Part shown: in pieces, positions 51,518 to 59,412 of the stretch
Layout: the number at the start of each line of letters is the position of its first letter
How positions within the stretch are numbered: position 1 is the first letter of the stretch
Assembly (NCBI GenBank): GCA_041392665.1
Contig: JAWKLQ010000018.1
Coordinates: 123,575 to 187,574, forward strand
From: Flavilitoribacter sp020436695
GTDB lineage: Bacteria; Bacteroidota; Bacteroidia; Chitinophagales; Saprospiraceae
Reading direction: 5' to 3'
Length of the DNA stretch: 64,000 bases
Notes under the pieces: model-generated
What the model saw: the letters and a program-made list of their open reading frames with translations, nothing else
What the model was told of the DNA's origin: nothing
Database searches by the model: none
Translations under genes and position numbers: made by a program

Positions 51518-52858
51518 ATGAAAATTTTTACCCGACACATGGTTGGGCTGCTCTTCTTTTGCCTGTTCGGAAGCACGATGCTCCAGGCACAGGAAAAATC
51601 CACCCTCGATCAGGAGCGCCGTGAAGCCCTCAGACAGACCAAAGAATATGCCTTTATGCAAGGGGCAATTAAGTCCGACCGGCCACTCATCGGTATTTAT
51701 ACCGGGCACGCCTCGGAAGGCATCGGCATCAGCAGCGTTGTGGAAGGCGGTGGAGCCGCAGCCGCCGGACTGGAAGCCGGGGATGTGATCACAGCTATTA
51801 ACGGCAACCGCCTGGAGCAATTACATGATCTCCAGATCGAACTGTCCAAGTACGAAGGCGATCAGACCGTTGCCGTAGAGTACATACGTGACGGGCAGGC
51901 AAGACAGGCCCAGGTCACGCTGAAAGCCAAACCGCACATCCGGTCCGACCGGCCGCTCATCGGCATTTACCCGGAAAGCAATGCAGGACAGGGGATCAGG
52001 GTGGACGATATCACGGCCGGCGGTGGTGCTGTGGAAGCAGGTATCCGTTCCGGCGACGTCATCACTCACATTAACGATGCTCTGATCAACAGTACGACAG
52101 ACTTAATGGCCGAACTGTCTAAATACGAAAGCGGCCAGTCCGTTGCCGTAGCCTATACCCGCGACGGCCAGACACGTCAGGCGCAGGTAGTACTCAAGGA
52201 ACGGAAAACCACTACCAACTGGACGCAGGAACGTAATCCCTGTGATGTATTCATCGGTGTTTCCCTGGGTGGGTCGGGCGATAACGGTCGCGGCGTACAC
52301 GTCAGCAATATTATTGATGATACCCCGGCAAAGGTTTCCGATGTACGGGGCGGCGATGTGATCATGGCCTTCGATGATGTATCCGTCAATACATTTAACG
52401 AATTGCTGCACGAGCGGAACAAACATCAACCCGGTGATTACTTTACCTTAACCATTATGCGTGAAGGACGGCAAATGGACATCGAGGCACAGTTCAAAAC
52501 CTGCGACGAAGAAACTCCGGTAGAAAAAGAAGAGGAAGAGATCATTCAGGAAGATAAGAAATCCGGCTACGAACCGGTGATCCTGGATAATTCGTTGAAA
52601 GTCGAGCAGTGGAAAGCCTTCCCCAATCCGGCTTTCGGTAATCTCAGCGTACAGTTTGAGGCTGAGGCCCTGCCCACTACCGTTCGACTGGTAGATGTAA
52701 ACGGGAAGGCCGTTTTTCAGGAAACGATTAACCGCTTTGATGGTTATTACAACCAACAGATCGACCTCAAAGACGTTACGCCCGGCAACTATTTCTTACA
52801 GGTTCGCCAGGGTGAACGTGTGGTCACGGAAAAGATCGTGGTGATGCCGCGTGCATAG
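51518..52858 (+). CDS. secreted triple-PDZ protein with T9SS sorting tail
   Basis: 446 residues from ATG 51518 (MKIFTRHMVGLLFFCLFGSTMLQAQE signal); upstream open frame to 51407 has no signal character. Three PDZ domains: about 55-145, 146-240 and 250-330. The first two are recent duplicates starting SDRPLIGIY and sharing GGAAAAGLEAGDVITAINGN / GGAVEAGIRSGDVITHINDA. No protease domain is attached, unlike HtrA or Ctp proteins, so this is a secreted peptide-binding scaffold. An acidic linker (EETPVEKEEEEIIQEDKK) leads to the T9SS sorting domain (AFPNPAFGNLSVQFEA ... VTPGNYFLQVRQGERV). Confidence 0.9.
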   Translation: MKIFTRHMVGLLFFCLFGSTMLQAQEKSTLDQERREALRQTKEYAFMQGAIKSDRPLIGIYTGHASEGIGISSVVEGGGAAAAGLEAGDVITAINGNRLEQLHDLQIELSKYEGDQTVAVEYIRDGQARQAQVTLKAKPHIRSDRPLIGIYPESNAGQGIRVDDITAGGGAVEAGIRSGDVITHINDALINSTTDLMAELSKYESGQSVAVAYTRDGQTRQAQVVLKERKTTTNWTQERNPCDVFIGVSLGGSGDNGRGVHVSNIIDDTPAKVSDVRGGDVIMAFDDVSVNTFNELLHERNKHQPGDYFTLTIMREGRQMDIEAQFKTCDEETPVEKEEEEIIQEDKKSGYEPVILDNSLKVEQWKAFPNPAFGNLSVQFEAEALPTTVRLVDVNGKAVFQETINRFDGYYNQQIDLKDVTPGNYFLQVRQGERVVTEKIVVMPRA

Positions 52859-52862
52859 GTTA

Positions 52863-53097
52863 TCAGTCGAAAGTCGTAAGTCATTAGTCGAAAGTCATCA
52901 GTCATTTATGAGCGTGCTTACACTGATGTTCAGTAGATTTTGTGCAAGACAAAACCTGATACGCGTCAGTATATCGAACGAAGATTCAGAAAATGTGAGT
53001 TTCGATCCCGTGCATTTCGTCTCAATCAGATGAATTTGGGTATAGCACATCATTACTGACGATTAATGACTTACGACTAAATGACTTACGACTAAAA
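52863..53097. repeat. inverted repeat with iterated arms, agtcgtaagtc family, copy 2
   Basis: Left arm 52863-52906 (cagtcgaaagtcgtaagtca, ttagtcgaaagtcatcagtc), right arm 53051-53097 (cattactgacgattaatgac, ttacgactaaatgacttacg). It matches 18406-18480 in motif and design. The loop of about 145 bases has no gene. It begins five bases after the PDZ gene stop. Confidence 0.8.
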
Positions 53098-53200
53098 TAC
53101 AGTAGGGATTTTGGATGGCTGGGTGGTTACTATGGTTTATCAGTTCTCTCAAGCAATAGCCATAATAACCATACCAGCTATCTGTTTGATAAACCGTATC

Positions 53201-53545
53201 CTATACTACATCATCGTGTAGGAGATCGTGCACTCTTTCAAAGACCTCGGCTGCCGCGCGTACCTGATCCCGCAGATGTTCCTTTTGCTGATACCGGTCG
53301 TACATCCCATAAGTGGATTTTGGCATGACGGTATTCCAGAAAGTACGTTTTTTCTCCGGAAGGCCGACCGGTTGTAACCGGCTTAGTTCCCGCAATACCG
53401 CAGCATCATGCACCTGGTCGTAAATATCCCGTTCCAGGCGTCGGCTCAGTTGAACGAACATTTTAACATCCTCCTCAAAGTTATCTCCCGCTTCGATCTG
53501 CTCAGCGAGGTACTGGATTTCGTCAAATTGGCGGTGGGTAATCAT
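53201..53545 (-). CDS. small helical protein of unknown function
   Basis: 114 residues, no signal peptide, strongly helical and charged (MITHRQFDEIQYLAEQIEAGDNFEEDVKMFVQLSRRL, then KEHLRDQVRAAAEVFERVHDLLHDDVV). No family recognised. Normal codon use and an ATG start support it as a gene. It lies between an agtcgtaagtc repeat and a MITE-like element, on the same strand as ftsK downstream of it in the window but upstream in... transcription order after ftsK. Likely cytoplasmic. Confidence 0.6.
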   Translation of the reverse strand: MITHRQFDEIQYLAEQIEAGDNFEEDVKMFVQLSRRLERDIYDQVHDAAVLRELSRLQPVGLPEKKRTFWNTVMPKSTYGMYDRYQQKEHLRDQVRAAAEVFERVHDLLHDDVV

Positions 53546-53569
53546 AGATTGGTTATCTGACCTTTAGTA

Positions 53570-53714
53570 CACTGTCAATAAAATTAGATAACATTGCTCT
53601 TGTTCCATTGCTTCATTGTCTGGAGGCCATGGAACAATGGAACCATATAGCATCGAATCGCCCGTGGGGAATCCGTCCGTTCAATTCTTGTGTTACCCAA
53701 TTCCGTTGACTATG
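53570..53714. repeat. MITE-like element with terminal inverted repeats, copy B
   Basis: 145 bp, opposite orientation to copy A (40125-40294). Starts cactgtcaataaaattagat and ends with ccaattccgttgactatg, the inverse of the same terminal sequence. Contains gttccattgcttcattg and ggaacaatggaaccat in the middle. The flanks show no clear target-site duplication. Confidence 0.7.
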
Positions 53715-53803
53715 TATTTAGTTTACTTTGGGTAAAATAATATGAGGCATGCGATTGCTGATCCACCAGGTACCCGGCATCAAATACCAGGCACTCCACA
53801 ACC

Positions 53804-56263
53804 CTATCTCCGATCTTTCAGATCTTTAAGGAAACGCTCCAGCTCCATTTCATCAAACACCAATACTTCCCGGGCTTTACTTCCCTCCGACGGGCCGACA
53901 ATCCCCATGGCTTCCAGTTGATCCATTATGCGGCCGGCGCGGTTGTAGCCCAGTTTCAGGCGGCGCTGGATCATAGAAGTAGAGCCATGCTGATTTTGTA
54001 CGATCAGACGGGCGGCACTTTCGAATTCTTCATCCAGATCAGCGTAAGTCAGACTGCCTGCACCCGGTATTTCCTGATCATCACCGTGATATTCCGGCAG
54101 GAAGAAGGGCTCTGGGTATCCGCGTTGCTGAGCTATGAAGTCAATCACTCTTTCTACTTCCGGGGTATCCACAAATGCTCCCTGCAGACGCACCATTTCA
54201 CCTCCGACCGACAATAACATATCACCATGACCGATGAGTTGATCGGCACCGCCGCTGTCCAGGATAGTGCGGGAATCTACCTTCGCCGTCACTTTGAAAG
54301 CGATACGCGCCGGGAAGTTGGCTTTGATCACCCCGGTAATGATGTTGACCGAAGGACGCTGTGTAGCAATGATCAGGTGGATACCTACCGCCCGGGCCAG
54401 CTGTGCCAGCCGCCCGATGGGAAGTTCGATCTCTTTGCCGGCCGTCATGATCAGGTCGGCGAATTCGTCGATCACCAGCACAATGAATGGCAGGAAGCGG
54501 TGTCCCTTCTGCGGGTTGAGCTGCCGCTTCACGAATTTTTCGTTGTATTCCTTAATATTTCTGGCGCCGCCTTTCTTCAGCAGATCATAGCGGGTATCCA
54601 TTTCTATACAAAGAGAGTTCAGTGTATGGATCACACGGTTGGTCTCCGTAGTGATGGGCTCATCACTTCCGGGTAGAAAGGCCAGGAAATGGTGCTCCAG
54701 CTCACTATAAGGGAACAATTCCACCTTCTTGGGGTCGATCAGCACCAGTTTTACCTGAGAGGGGTGCTTCTTGTAGAGCAGTGAAACCAGTATAGCATTG
54801 ATCCCCACTGATTTACCCTGCCCGGTAGCCCCAGCTACCAGCAGATGGGGCATTTTGGCCAGATCCACTACAAAGACCTCATTGGAAATGGTTTTCCCCA
54901 ATCCGATGGGCAGATCCATTTTAGCGCGGCGGAATTTATCATGCGCCAATACCTCCCGCATGGAAACGATCTGTTTTTTCTTATTCGGCACTTCTATACC
55001 GATAGTACCCTTCCCCGGAATGGGAGCAATGATACGAATACCAAGAGCAGCCAGACTCAGGGCAATATCATCTTCCAGGTTCTTGATCCGGGAGATGCGC
55101 ACTCCGGCAGCAGGGACGATCTCGTAAAGCGTAACCGTAGGCCCGATGGTAGCCCGGATCTTGGTGATCTCGATCTTGTAATTCAACAAGGTCTCGATGA
55201 TCTGGTCTTTATTTGCCTCGAGTTCAGCCCGGTCAATTTCTACTTTCTGGTCGGAATAATCTTTCAGCAGCGGCAACACCGGGTATTCGTAGGTAGACAA
55301 TTCCAGGGTGGGATCATAGGGCTCTGAATGATCCTTATTCTCCATTTGGGCCGCCAGCCGGTTCTCGCCGGTTGCGGGGCCGGGGCCTCCTTCTTCCAGT
55401 ACCGGTGGTTGCTCCTGTACATCCTGGATCTCCAGTTCGGCATCCCTGCTGCGCAGTATTTCTGCTTTTTTAGCCGCCGCCAGTTGCTGCTCTTCATCCA
55501 GTTCGAAAGCCAGTTGTTCTCCCCGAACGGCCAGTGGAGAAGGTTCCGGTAGGGGCTCGGGTTTAGGCAAAGCGGTATTATTGCCGGGACGAAGTGGGGA
55601 CGGAGTACCCGTGTTATTCGCCGGGCTCGTCTTGCGGGCCGGCTTTCTCGACAGGATATTGGTTAAGTAATCTTTTAATTCATCTACTATCTGAGAAAAA
55701 CTAAGTTCGCTGAAGTTGGGATTCAGTTTCCAGATCAATACCATTACGATCACCAACAGGAAGAGGAAGATCAGACCAATGGTGCCCACAAAGTTTTCCA
55801 GCCAGCCGGCTACTCCCTCACCAAAAGCGCCGCCCCAGGGAAATCCGCCCTGGCCCAGTACAAAAGCCAAGAAAATAGAAACAACCAGAATAAGTATCAG
55901 TCCTCTGGAAAGCGTAGGTGCAAAGGTTCGAAAGGGTCGGCGATGGATCAGATGCAACCCCATAGTACCCAGCAGATAGATAAAGCCAAAGGAAGCCAAA
56001 CCGAAACCCCAGTAGAAAAATTTATCAGAAATGATCGCTCCCAGGCGACCCAGCCAGTTGGCCATTTCCAGGTCGGTGCTCAGGAGTTTCCACGAAAAGT
56101 CAAAAACTTTATCCTGATCGATCTTCCACGTAAAGAGGTAAGAAGTGAAGGCGATCATCAGGTAGAGGGCAAAGAAAAGCGAGAGTACTCCAAACAACTT
56201 TGGTACCCGTTCATCATTAAGTCCCAACGGTAATTTTAATTGCCCCTTTTTCTTTTTTGCCAT
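53804..56263 (-). CDS. ftsK: DNA translocase FtsK/SpoIIIE
   Basis: 819 residues from ATG 56263 (MAKKKKGQLKLPLGLNDERV); a further start at 56293 is less likely. Four membrane helices in the first 190 residues, a Pro/Glu-rich linker (about 220-310), then the motor: alpha domain (YDPTLELSTYEYPVLPLLKDY), RecA-like ATPase with Walker A VAGATGQGKSVGINAIL near residue 470 and Walker B FIVLVIDEFADLIM, and the KOPS-reading gamma winged helix at the end (STSMIQRRLKLGYNRAGRIMDQLEAMGIVGPSEGSKAREVL). It pumps chromosome termini at the division septum and activates Xer recombination. Confidence 0.96.
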   Translation of the reverse strand: MAKKKKGQLKLPLGLNDERVPKLFGVLSLFFALYLMIAFTSYLFTWKIDQDKVFDFSWKLLSTDLEMANWLGRLGAIISDKFFYWGFGLASFGFIYLLGTMGLHLIHRRPFRTFAPTLSRGLILILVVSIFLAFVLGQGGFPWGGAFGEGVAGWLENFVGTIGLIFLFLLVIVMVLIWKLNPNFSELSFSQIVDELKDYLTNILSRKPARKTSPANNTGTPSPLRPGNNTALPKPEPLPEPSPLAVRGEQLAFELDEEQQLAAAKKAEILRSRDAELEIQDVQEQPPVLEEGGPGPATGENRLAAQMENKDHSEPYDPTLELSTYEYPVLPLLKDYSDQKVEIDRAELEANKDQIIETLLNYKIEITKIRATIGPTVTLYEIVPAAGVRISRIKNLEDDIALSLAALGIRIIAPIPGKGTIGIEVPNKKKQIVSMREVLAHDKFRRAKMDLPIGLGKTISNEVFVVDLAKMPHLLVAGATGQGKSVGINAILVSLLYKKHPSQVKLVLIDPKKVELFPYSELEHHFLAFLPGSDEPITTETNRVIHTLNSLCIEMDTRYDLLKKGGARNIKEYNEKFVKRQLNPQKGHRFLPFIVLVIDEFADLIMTAGKEIELPIGRLAQLARAVGIHLIIATQRPSVNIITGVIKANFPARIAFKVTAKVDSRTILDSGGADQLIGHGDMLLSVGGEMVRLQGAFVDTPEVERVIDFIAQQRGYPEPFFLPEYHGDDQEIPGAGSLTYADLDEEFESAARLIVQNQHGSTSMIQRRLKLGYNRAGRIMDQLEAMGIVGPSEGSKAREVLVFDEMELERFLKDLKDRR

Positions 56264-56689
56264 AACAATATATGGTGAATCAATACCGCACAAGATTAAG
56301 GAGAAATGTGGAGCTTCGCCAATTTTTTTGGATCAGATATTCCGACAACTCTATTAAACCTCTTTGCAGCGGTGTACAAAAGTAGGGATTATCCACCGGA
56401 ATCGGAAGATTTTGGTAACGGCAAGCTATTACTGTTAGGGATAATATCTTCAATAGTTTATAAACCCTACTTTAGAAAGGAGAAAGGCATTATCGCAACA
56501 TCATCCGTTGATGTCCAGGTGTGGCAGATTTGAAAATCTACTATACCTCGTTGTTTTCAACTCCGGGACTGCTCTATTGTGAAGTCTAGACAGTGAATTG
56601 CTTCCAGAATTAGTATTGCTACTGCGGTTTTGCCATTATTGCTACCCGCACCGCCTCTTTTCGACATTGGCATTCAATTGAATAACCGG
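56264..56689. other. 426-bp intergenic region upstream of ftsK
   Basis: A+T-rich spacer. Short open frames (for example 56306-56533) have no protein-like features. No repeat or RNA gene seen. Confidence 0.5.
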
Positions 56690-56980
56690 CTAAAAAAGAG
56701 CCGAACCACCGAGACAGGAAGAAAAGCCGACTACCGCTACTACAAAAAAAGCAACCAGATAGGATAGGCCTATTTCTCTTTGATTTTTCACGAACTTAAC
56801 GATCATCAGGATAAGATTAACCAGCATTTGCAACGCAATAGCCAGGATCATCCCAAAACCGAACCCCATACCAGCATAAGGGTCATTACTGCTGCCGGAT
56901 TTGGAGCCGAAAAAAATGAGAATGGAATAGGCGAGCAAAACGCCCAGATTTACCAATAGTATTTTACCGAGATTTTGCAT
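56690..56980 (-). CDS. small membrane protein of unknown function
   Basis: 96 residues with three predicted membrane helices: LLVNLGVLLAYSILIFF, GMILAIALQMLVNLILMIVKF and LVAFFVVAVVGFSSCLGG. A glycine-rich loop (YAGMGFGFG) follows the first. No family recognised. A minus-strand TATCTTTG box at 57004-57011 lies 23 bases before the ATG and fits a Bacteroidota -7 element, which supports expression. It stands between the radical SAM gene and ftsK, same strand. Confidence 0.7.
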   Translation of the reverse strand: MQNLGKILLVNLGVLLAYSILIFFGSKSGSSNDPYAGMGFGFGMILAIALQMLVNLILMIVKFVKNQREIGLSYLVAFFVVAVVGFSSCLGGSALF

Positions 56981-57003
56981 TTATTGGATCTTTAGGTGCC
57001 AGA

Positions 57004-57011
57004 CAAAGATA
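57004..57011 (-). promoter_or_regulatory. putative -7 box for the small membrane protein gene
   Basis: Minus-strand TATCTTTG fits TAnnTTTG, 23 bases upstream of the ATG at 56980; no matching TTTG at -33. Confidence 0.35.
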
Positions 57012-57091
57012 ATACTTTATTACGGTGGACGGCCGCTTAATTCGTGCCCGCAGGGATCGCGCCGGCCATCCGCAAACGCAGTGAGTGGCCA

Positions 57092-58486
57092 TTATACTGT
57101 CTGCCGCAAAAATTCCAGATGCGCTTCCTTAAACCGGTCCCGATAAAACAGGTTCATCGTTTCAAAGGGAACAATACGCCCGTCCGGATGAACGATATGC
57201 ACACAGCTCTTACGGATCGCGCGCACGTCAAAATCGTAGGCATCCATAAAGTTCATAATGATGATCCGGAAAAGGTTCTCGTAGCCTAATCCCGGGGCCT
57301 GCACGTTGGGCAGGCAGCAAAGGAGGGAATGCATATCCGTTTCGATCGCATCCACGGAATGGGCCGTACTGAAGATCTTGAGCACCTGCTGGTGCAAGTC
57401 CGGGTCCTGTTCGTAAACAATCGTGTTGCGGCTGTTATCCAACAGCTGGGCCGGATCGATAAAACGGGTCAGCGGCTGCACCTGGCCGTCAATCTTCAGG
57501 GCATAAGCCATCGTCAGCGCATCCGGATTGCAGGGCACCGGGATCAGGTCGTTGGATTGAAAGACGGGGCTTTGGTCCAGGATTGCCTGACGTACTTCAG
57601 TGGGCGTCAGCCGGTCGGTGGCCGGATTGAAATTATCCGTCCGGCCCGCCACCTGGGTCGGTTGAAAAGTAATGCCACGTACACAGGGCTGTTGTAAGGC
57701 AAATTCAATCAAAGACCCGATCTCATCATCGTTCAGCCCTTTTTGCAGGGTGACGACCAGCGTTGTAGACAAATTCAACCGGTTGAGGTGCTCCAGCGCC
57801 TGCATGCGCGTTTCCAGGAGATCTTTACCTCGCATACTTTCCAGCACCTGGGGCCGCAGTGAATCGAACTGAAGATATACCTCAAAATCAGGCATATAAG
57901 TAGCCAGGCGTTCGGCAAAGGCAAAATCCCGCGCAATGCGGATGCCGTTGGTATTCAGCATCAGGTGCCTGATGGGCCGGGCTTTTGCCAGATCCATGAT
58001 CTGAAAAAAATCGGGGTGAACGGTGGGTTCTCCACCACTGATCTGCACTACGTCCGGTTCTCCTTCATTCTTTACGATCACATCCAACATATACTCGATC
58101 TCCTCCAGACTGCGGTGACGGCCGTGCGTGGGTGACGATTCCGCGTAGCAGGTCGGACAGGTCAGGTTACAGCGATCCGTCACTTCGATCAGGCTGAGGC
58201 AGGAATGCTGTTCATGATCAGTACATAACCCACAGTCATAGGGACAGCCGTAGTGCGTTTTGGTATTGAAACGCAGCGGATATTCCGAGGGCTTGTTATA
58301 GTTGCGGATACTCTTGTAGTATTCCACATCGGTAGCGATCAGCACGCGTTGCCGTCCGTGCTCAGGGCAGCGCTTGAGCATGTAAACCTTGCCATTTTCA
58401 AAAATGATCTTGGCCTCCACGCGTCGAAGGCATTCGGGACATAGGCTCAGCGTGAAATCGTAATAGGTGTATTTACTAACCGGCAT
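57092..58486 (-). CDS. radical SAM enzyme of the MJ0619/tetraether-synthase-like family
   Basis: 464 residues from ATG 58486 (MPVSKYTYYDFTLSLCPECLRRVE, the usual beginning); the frame is open 33 codons further. N-terminal zinc-ribbon-like cysteines (CPEC, then CPEHG) precede a cysteine cluster YGCPYDCGLCTDHEQHSC, the radical SAM motif CNLTCPTCYAESSP and GGEPTVHPD for SAM binding. The C-terminal landmarks (HSLLCCLP, MNFMDAYDFDVRAIRKSCVHI, HPDGRIVPFETMNLFYRD) match the archaeal MJ0619-type group, which includes the enzyme that joins lipid tails to make tetraethers and relatives proposed to methylate pterins. Bacterial members are of uncertain substrate. Lone gene, no lipid gene next to it. Confidence 0.88.
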   Translation of the reverse strand: MPVSKYTYYDFTLSLCPECLRRVEAKIIFENGKVYMLKRCPEHGRQRVLIATDVEYYKSIRNYNKPSEYPLRFNTKTHYGCPYDCGLCTDHEQHSCLSLIEVTDRCNLTCPTCYAESSPTHGRHRSLEEIEYMLDVIVKNEGEPDVVQISGGEPTVHPDFFQIMDLAKARPIRHLMLNTNGIRIARDFAFAERLATYMPDFEVYLQFDSLRPQVLESMRGKDLLETRMQALEHLNRLNLSTTLVVTLQKGLNDDEIGSLIEFALQQPCVRGITFQPTQVAGRTDNFNPATDRLTPTEVRQAILDQSPVFQSNDLIPVPCNPDALTMAYALKIDGQVQPLTRFIDPAQLLDNSRNTIVYEQDPDLHQQVLKIFSTAHSVDAIETDMHSLLCCLPNVQAPGLGYENLFRIIIMNFMDAYDFDVRAIRKSCVHIVHPDGRIVPFETMNLFYRDRFKEAHLEFLRQTV

Positions 58487-58683
58487 GAAGTTGAACTTTT
58501 CGACAAGGTAAGATATTAATTTTGAGCTTCCTGGAATAGGTCGTCCGGAAATTGGCCACTCCCGGAAAAACAGGTATTTATTCAAATCTCAACTTATGCT
58601 GAATATTTGATCATCTGCAGCCTATTAAAAAAATCATCCTCCTTCAAATAAACACGCCCCTTGTTTTCACCTATAAATCAATT

Positions 58684-59203
58684 ATGCGCACGATCTCTAA
58701 ATCATTTCTTCTCCTTATTTTCGTTTATCATGCCTTTGGCACTTCCGCCCAAAACATCCAATGCTCCATTCAAGGAACGGTATTTACTCCTGACACCAAA
58801 AGTCTATACCTTTTTAAAGCTACGGATGACTTCAGGTTTGCCGACTTCGAAAAGATCCCCGTTGTAAACGGCAACTTCGCCTATGAGATCCATGCCGATG
58901 TGCAGGAAGCTTATATGCTGATCCTTGAAGATCAATGGCTAGACGGGGCTTTCGTACCGGCCATTTTTTTTAATGAGTCCGGGCAAATCCACTTTGATTT
59001 GTATGACAGTCCTGATGATTCCGGTAACCTGGTTTAATATGATCGATCTGGACGATCAGCAAAATATCTGGTTGACTTACAACCTGAACTTAGGTGGCGG
59101 CGGTATCTTTCTGATTGATGGAGACGGAAAAATCCTGGCCATTGACCCCACTTCCGAAAAGGTCACCGAGATCCTGGAGGAGAAAGGGATCGCTAAAAAT
59201 TAA
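58684..59203 (+). pseudogene. decayed DUF4369/thioredoxin-like gene
   Basis: The first frame (58684-59037) gives a signal peptide (...HAFGTSAQN) and a DUF4369-like beta domain (CSIQGTVFTPDTKSLYLFK, PVVNGNFAYEIHADVQEAYMLILED) and stops at 59037. The second, in the next frame to 59203, gives NIWLTYNLNLGGGGIFLIDGDGKILAIDP...EILEEKGI, the C-terminal strands and helix of a thioredoxin-like (AhpC/TSA) fold. In intact relatives about 200 residues including the CxxC site lie between. This looks like an internal deletion with frame change at about 59035. The remaining gene has no active site. Confidence 0.65.
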
Positions 59204-59244
59204 GTTTGTTTACTACGAGTTATTTTCATTTTGAGTTTTTTGGA

Positions 59245-59373
59245 TAATTGACAATGTGTTTACCAGCAATTTCCAATGTAAGAAGTGGCCGTATTAGCAT
59301 CGGTAGCAAAACCGGCGGGAAGTGCTCTCCGAGCGCACGTTTTTCCGTGTCATGCGCACTCGGAGAGCGCTAA
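59245..59373. repeat. dispersed hairpin element, copy 2
   Basis: Aligns with 33165-33280. It ends in a strong stem-loop, agtgctctccgagcgcac / gcgcactcggagagcgct (59321-59371). It sits between the decayed thioredoxin gene and the stop of the M36 peptidase, and may act as terminator for the latter. Confidence 0.65.
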
Positions 59374-59412
59374 ATGCCCGTTTACTGTGGTACGTGAGAA
59401 ATTGCTGTGTGC

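Noticed and set aside
56306..56533. 75-codon frame upstream of ftsK
   Set aside because: No start context, domain or composition supporting translation.
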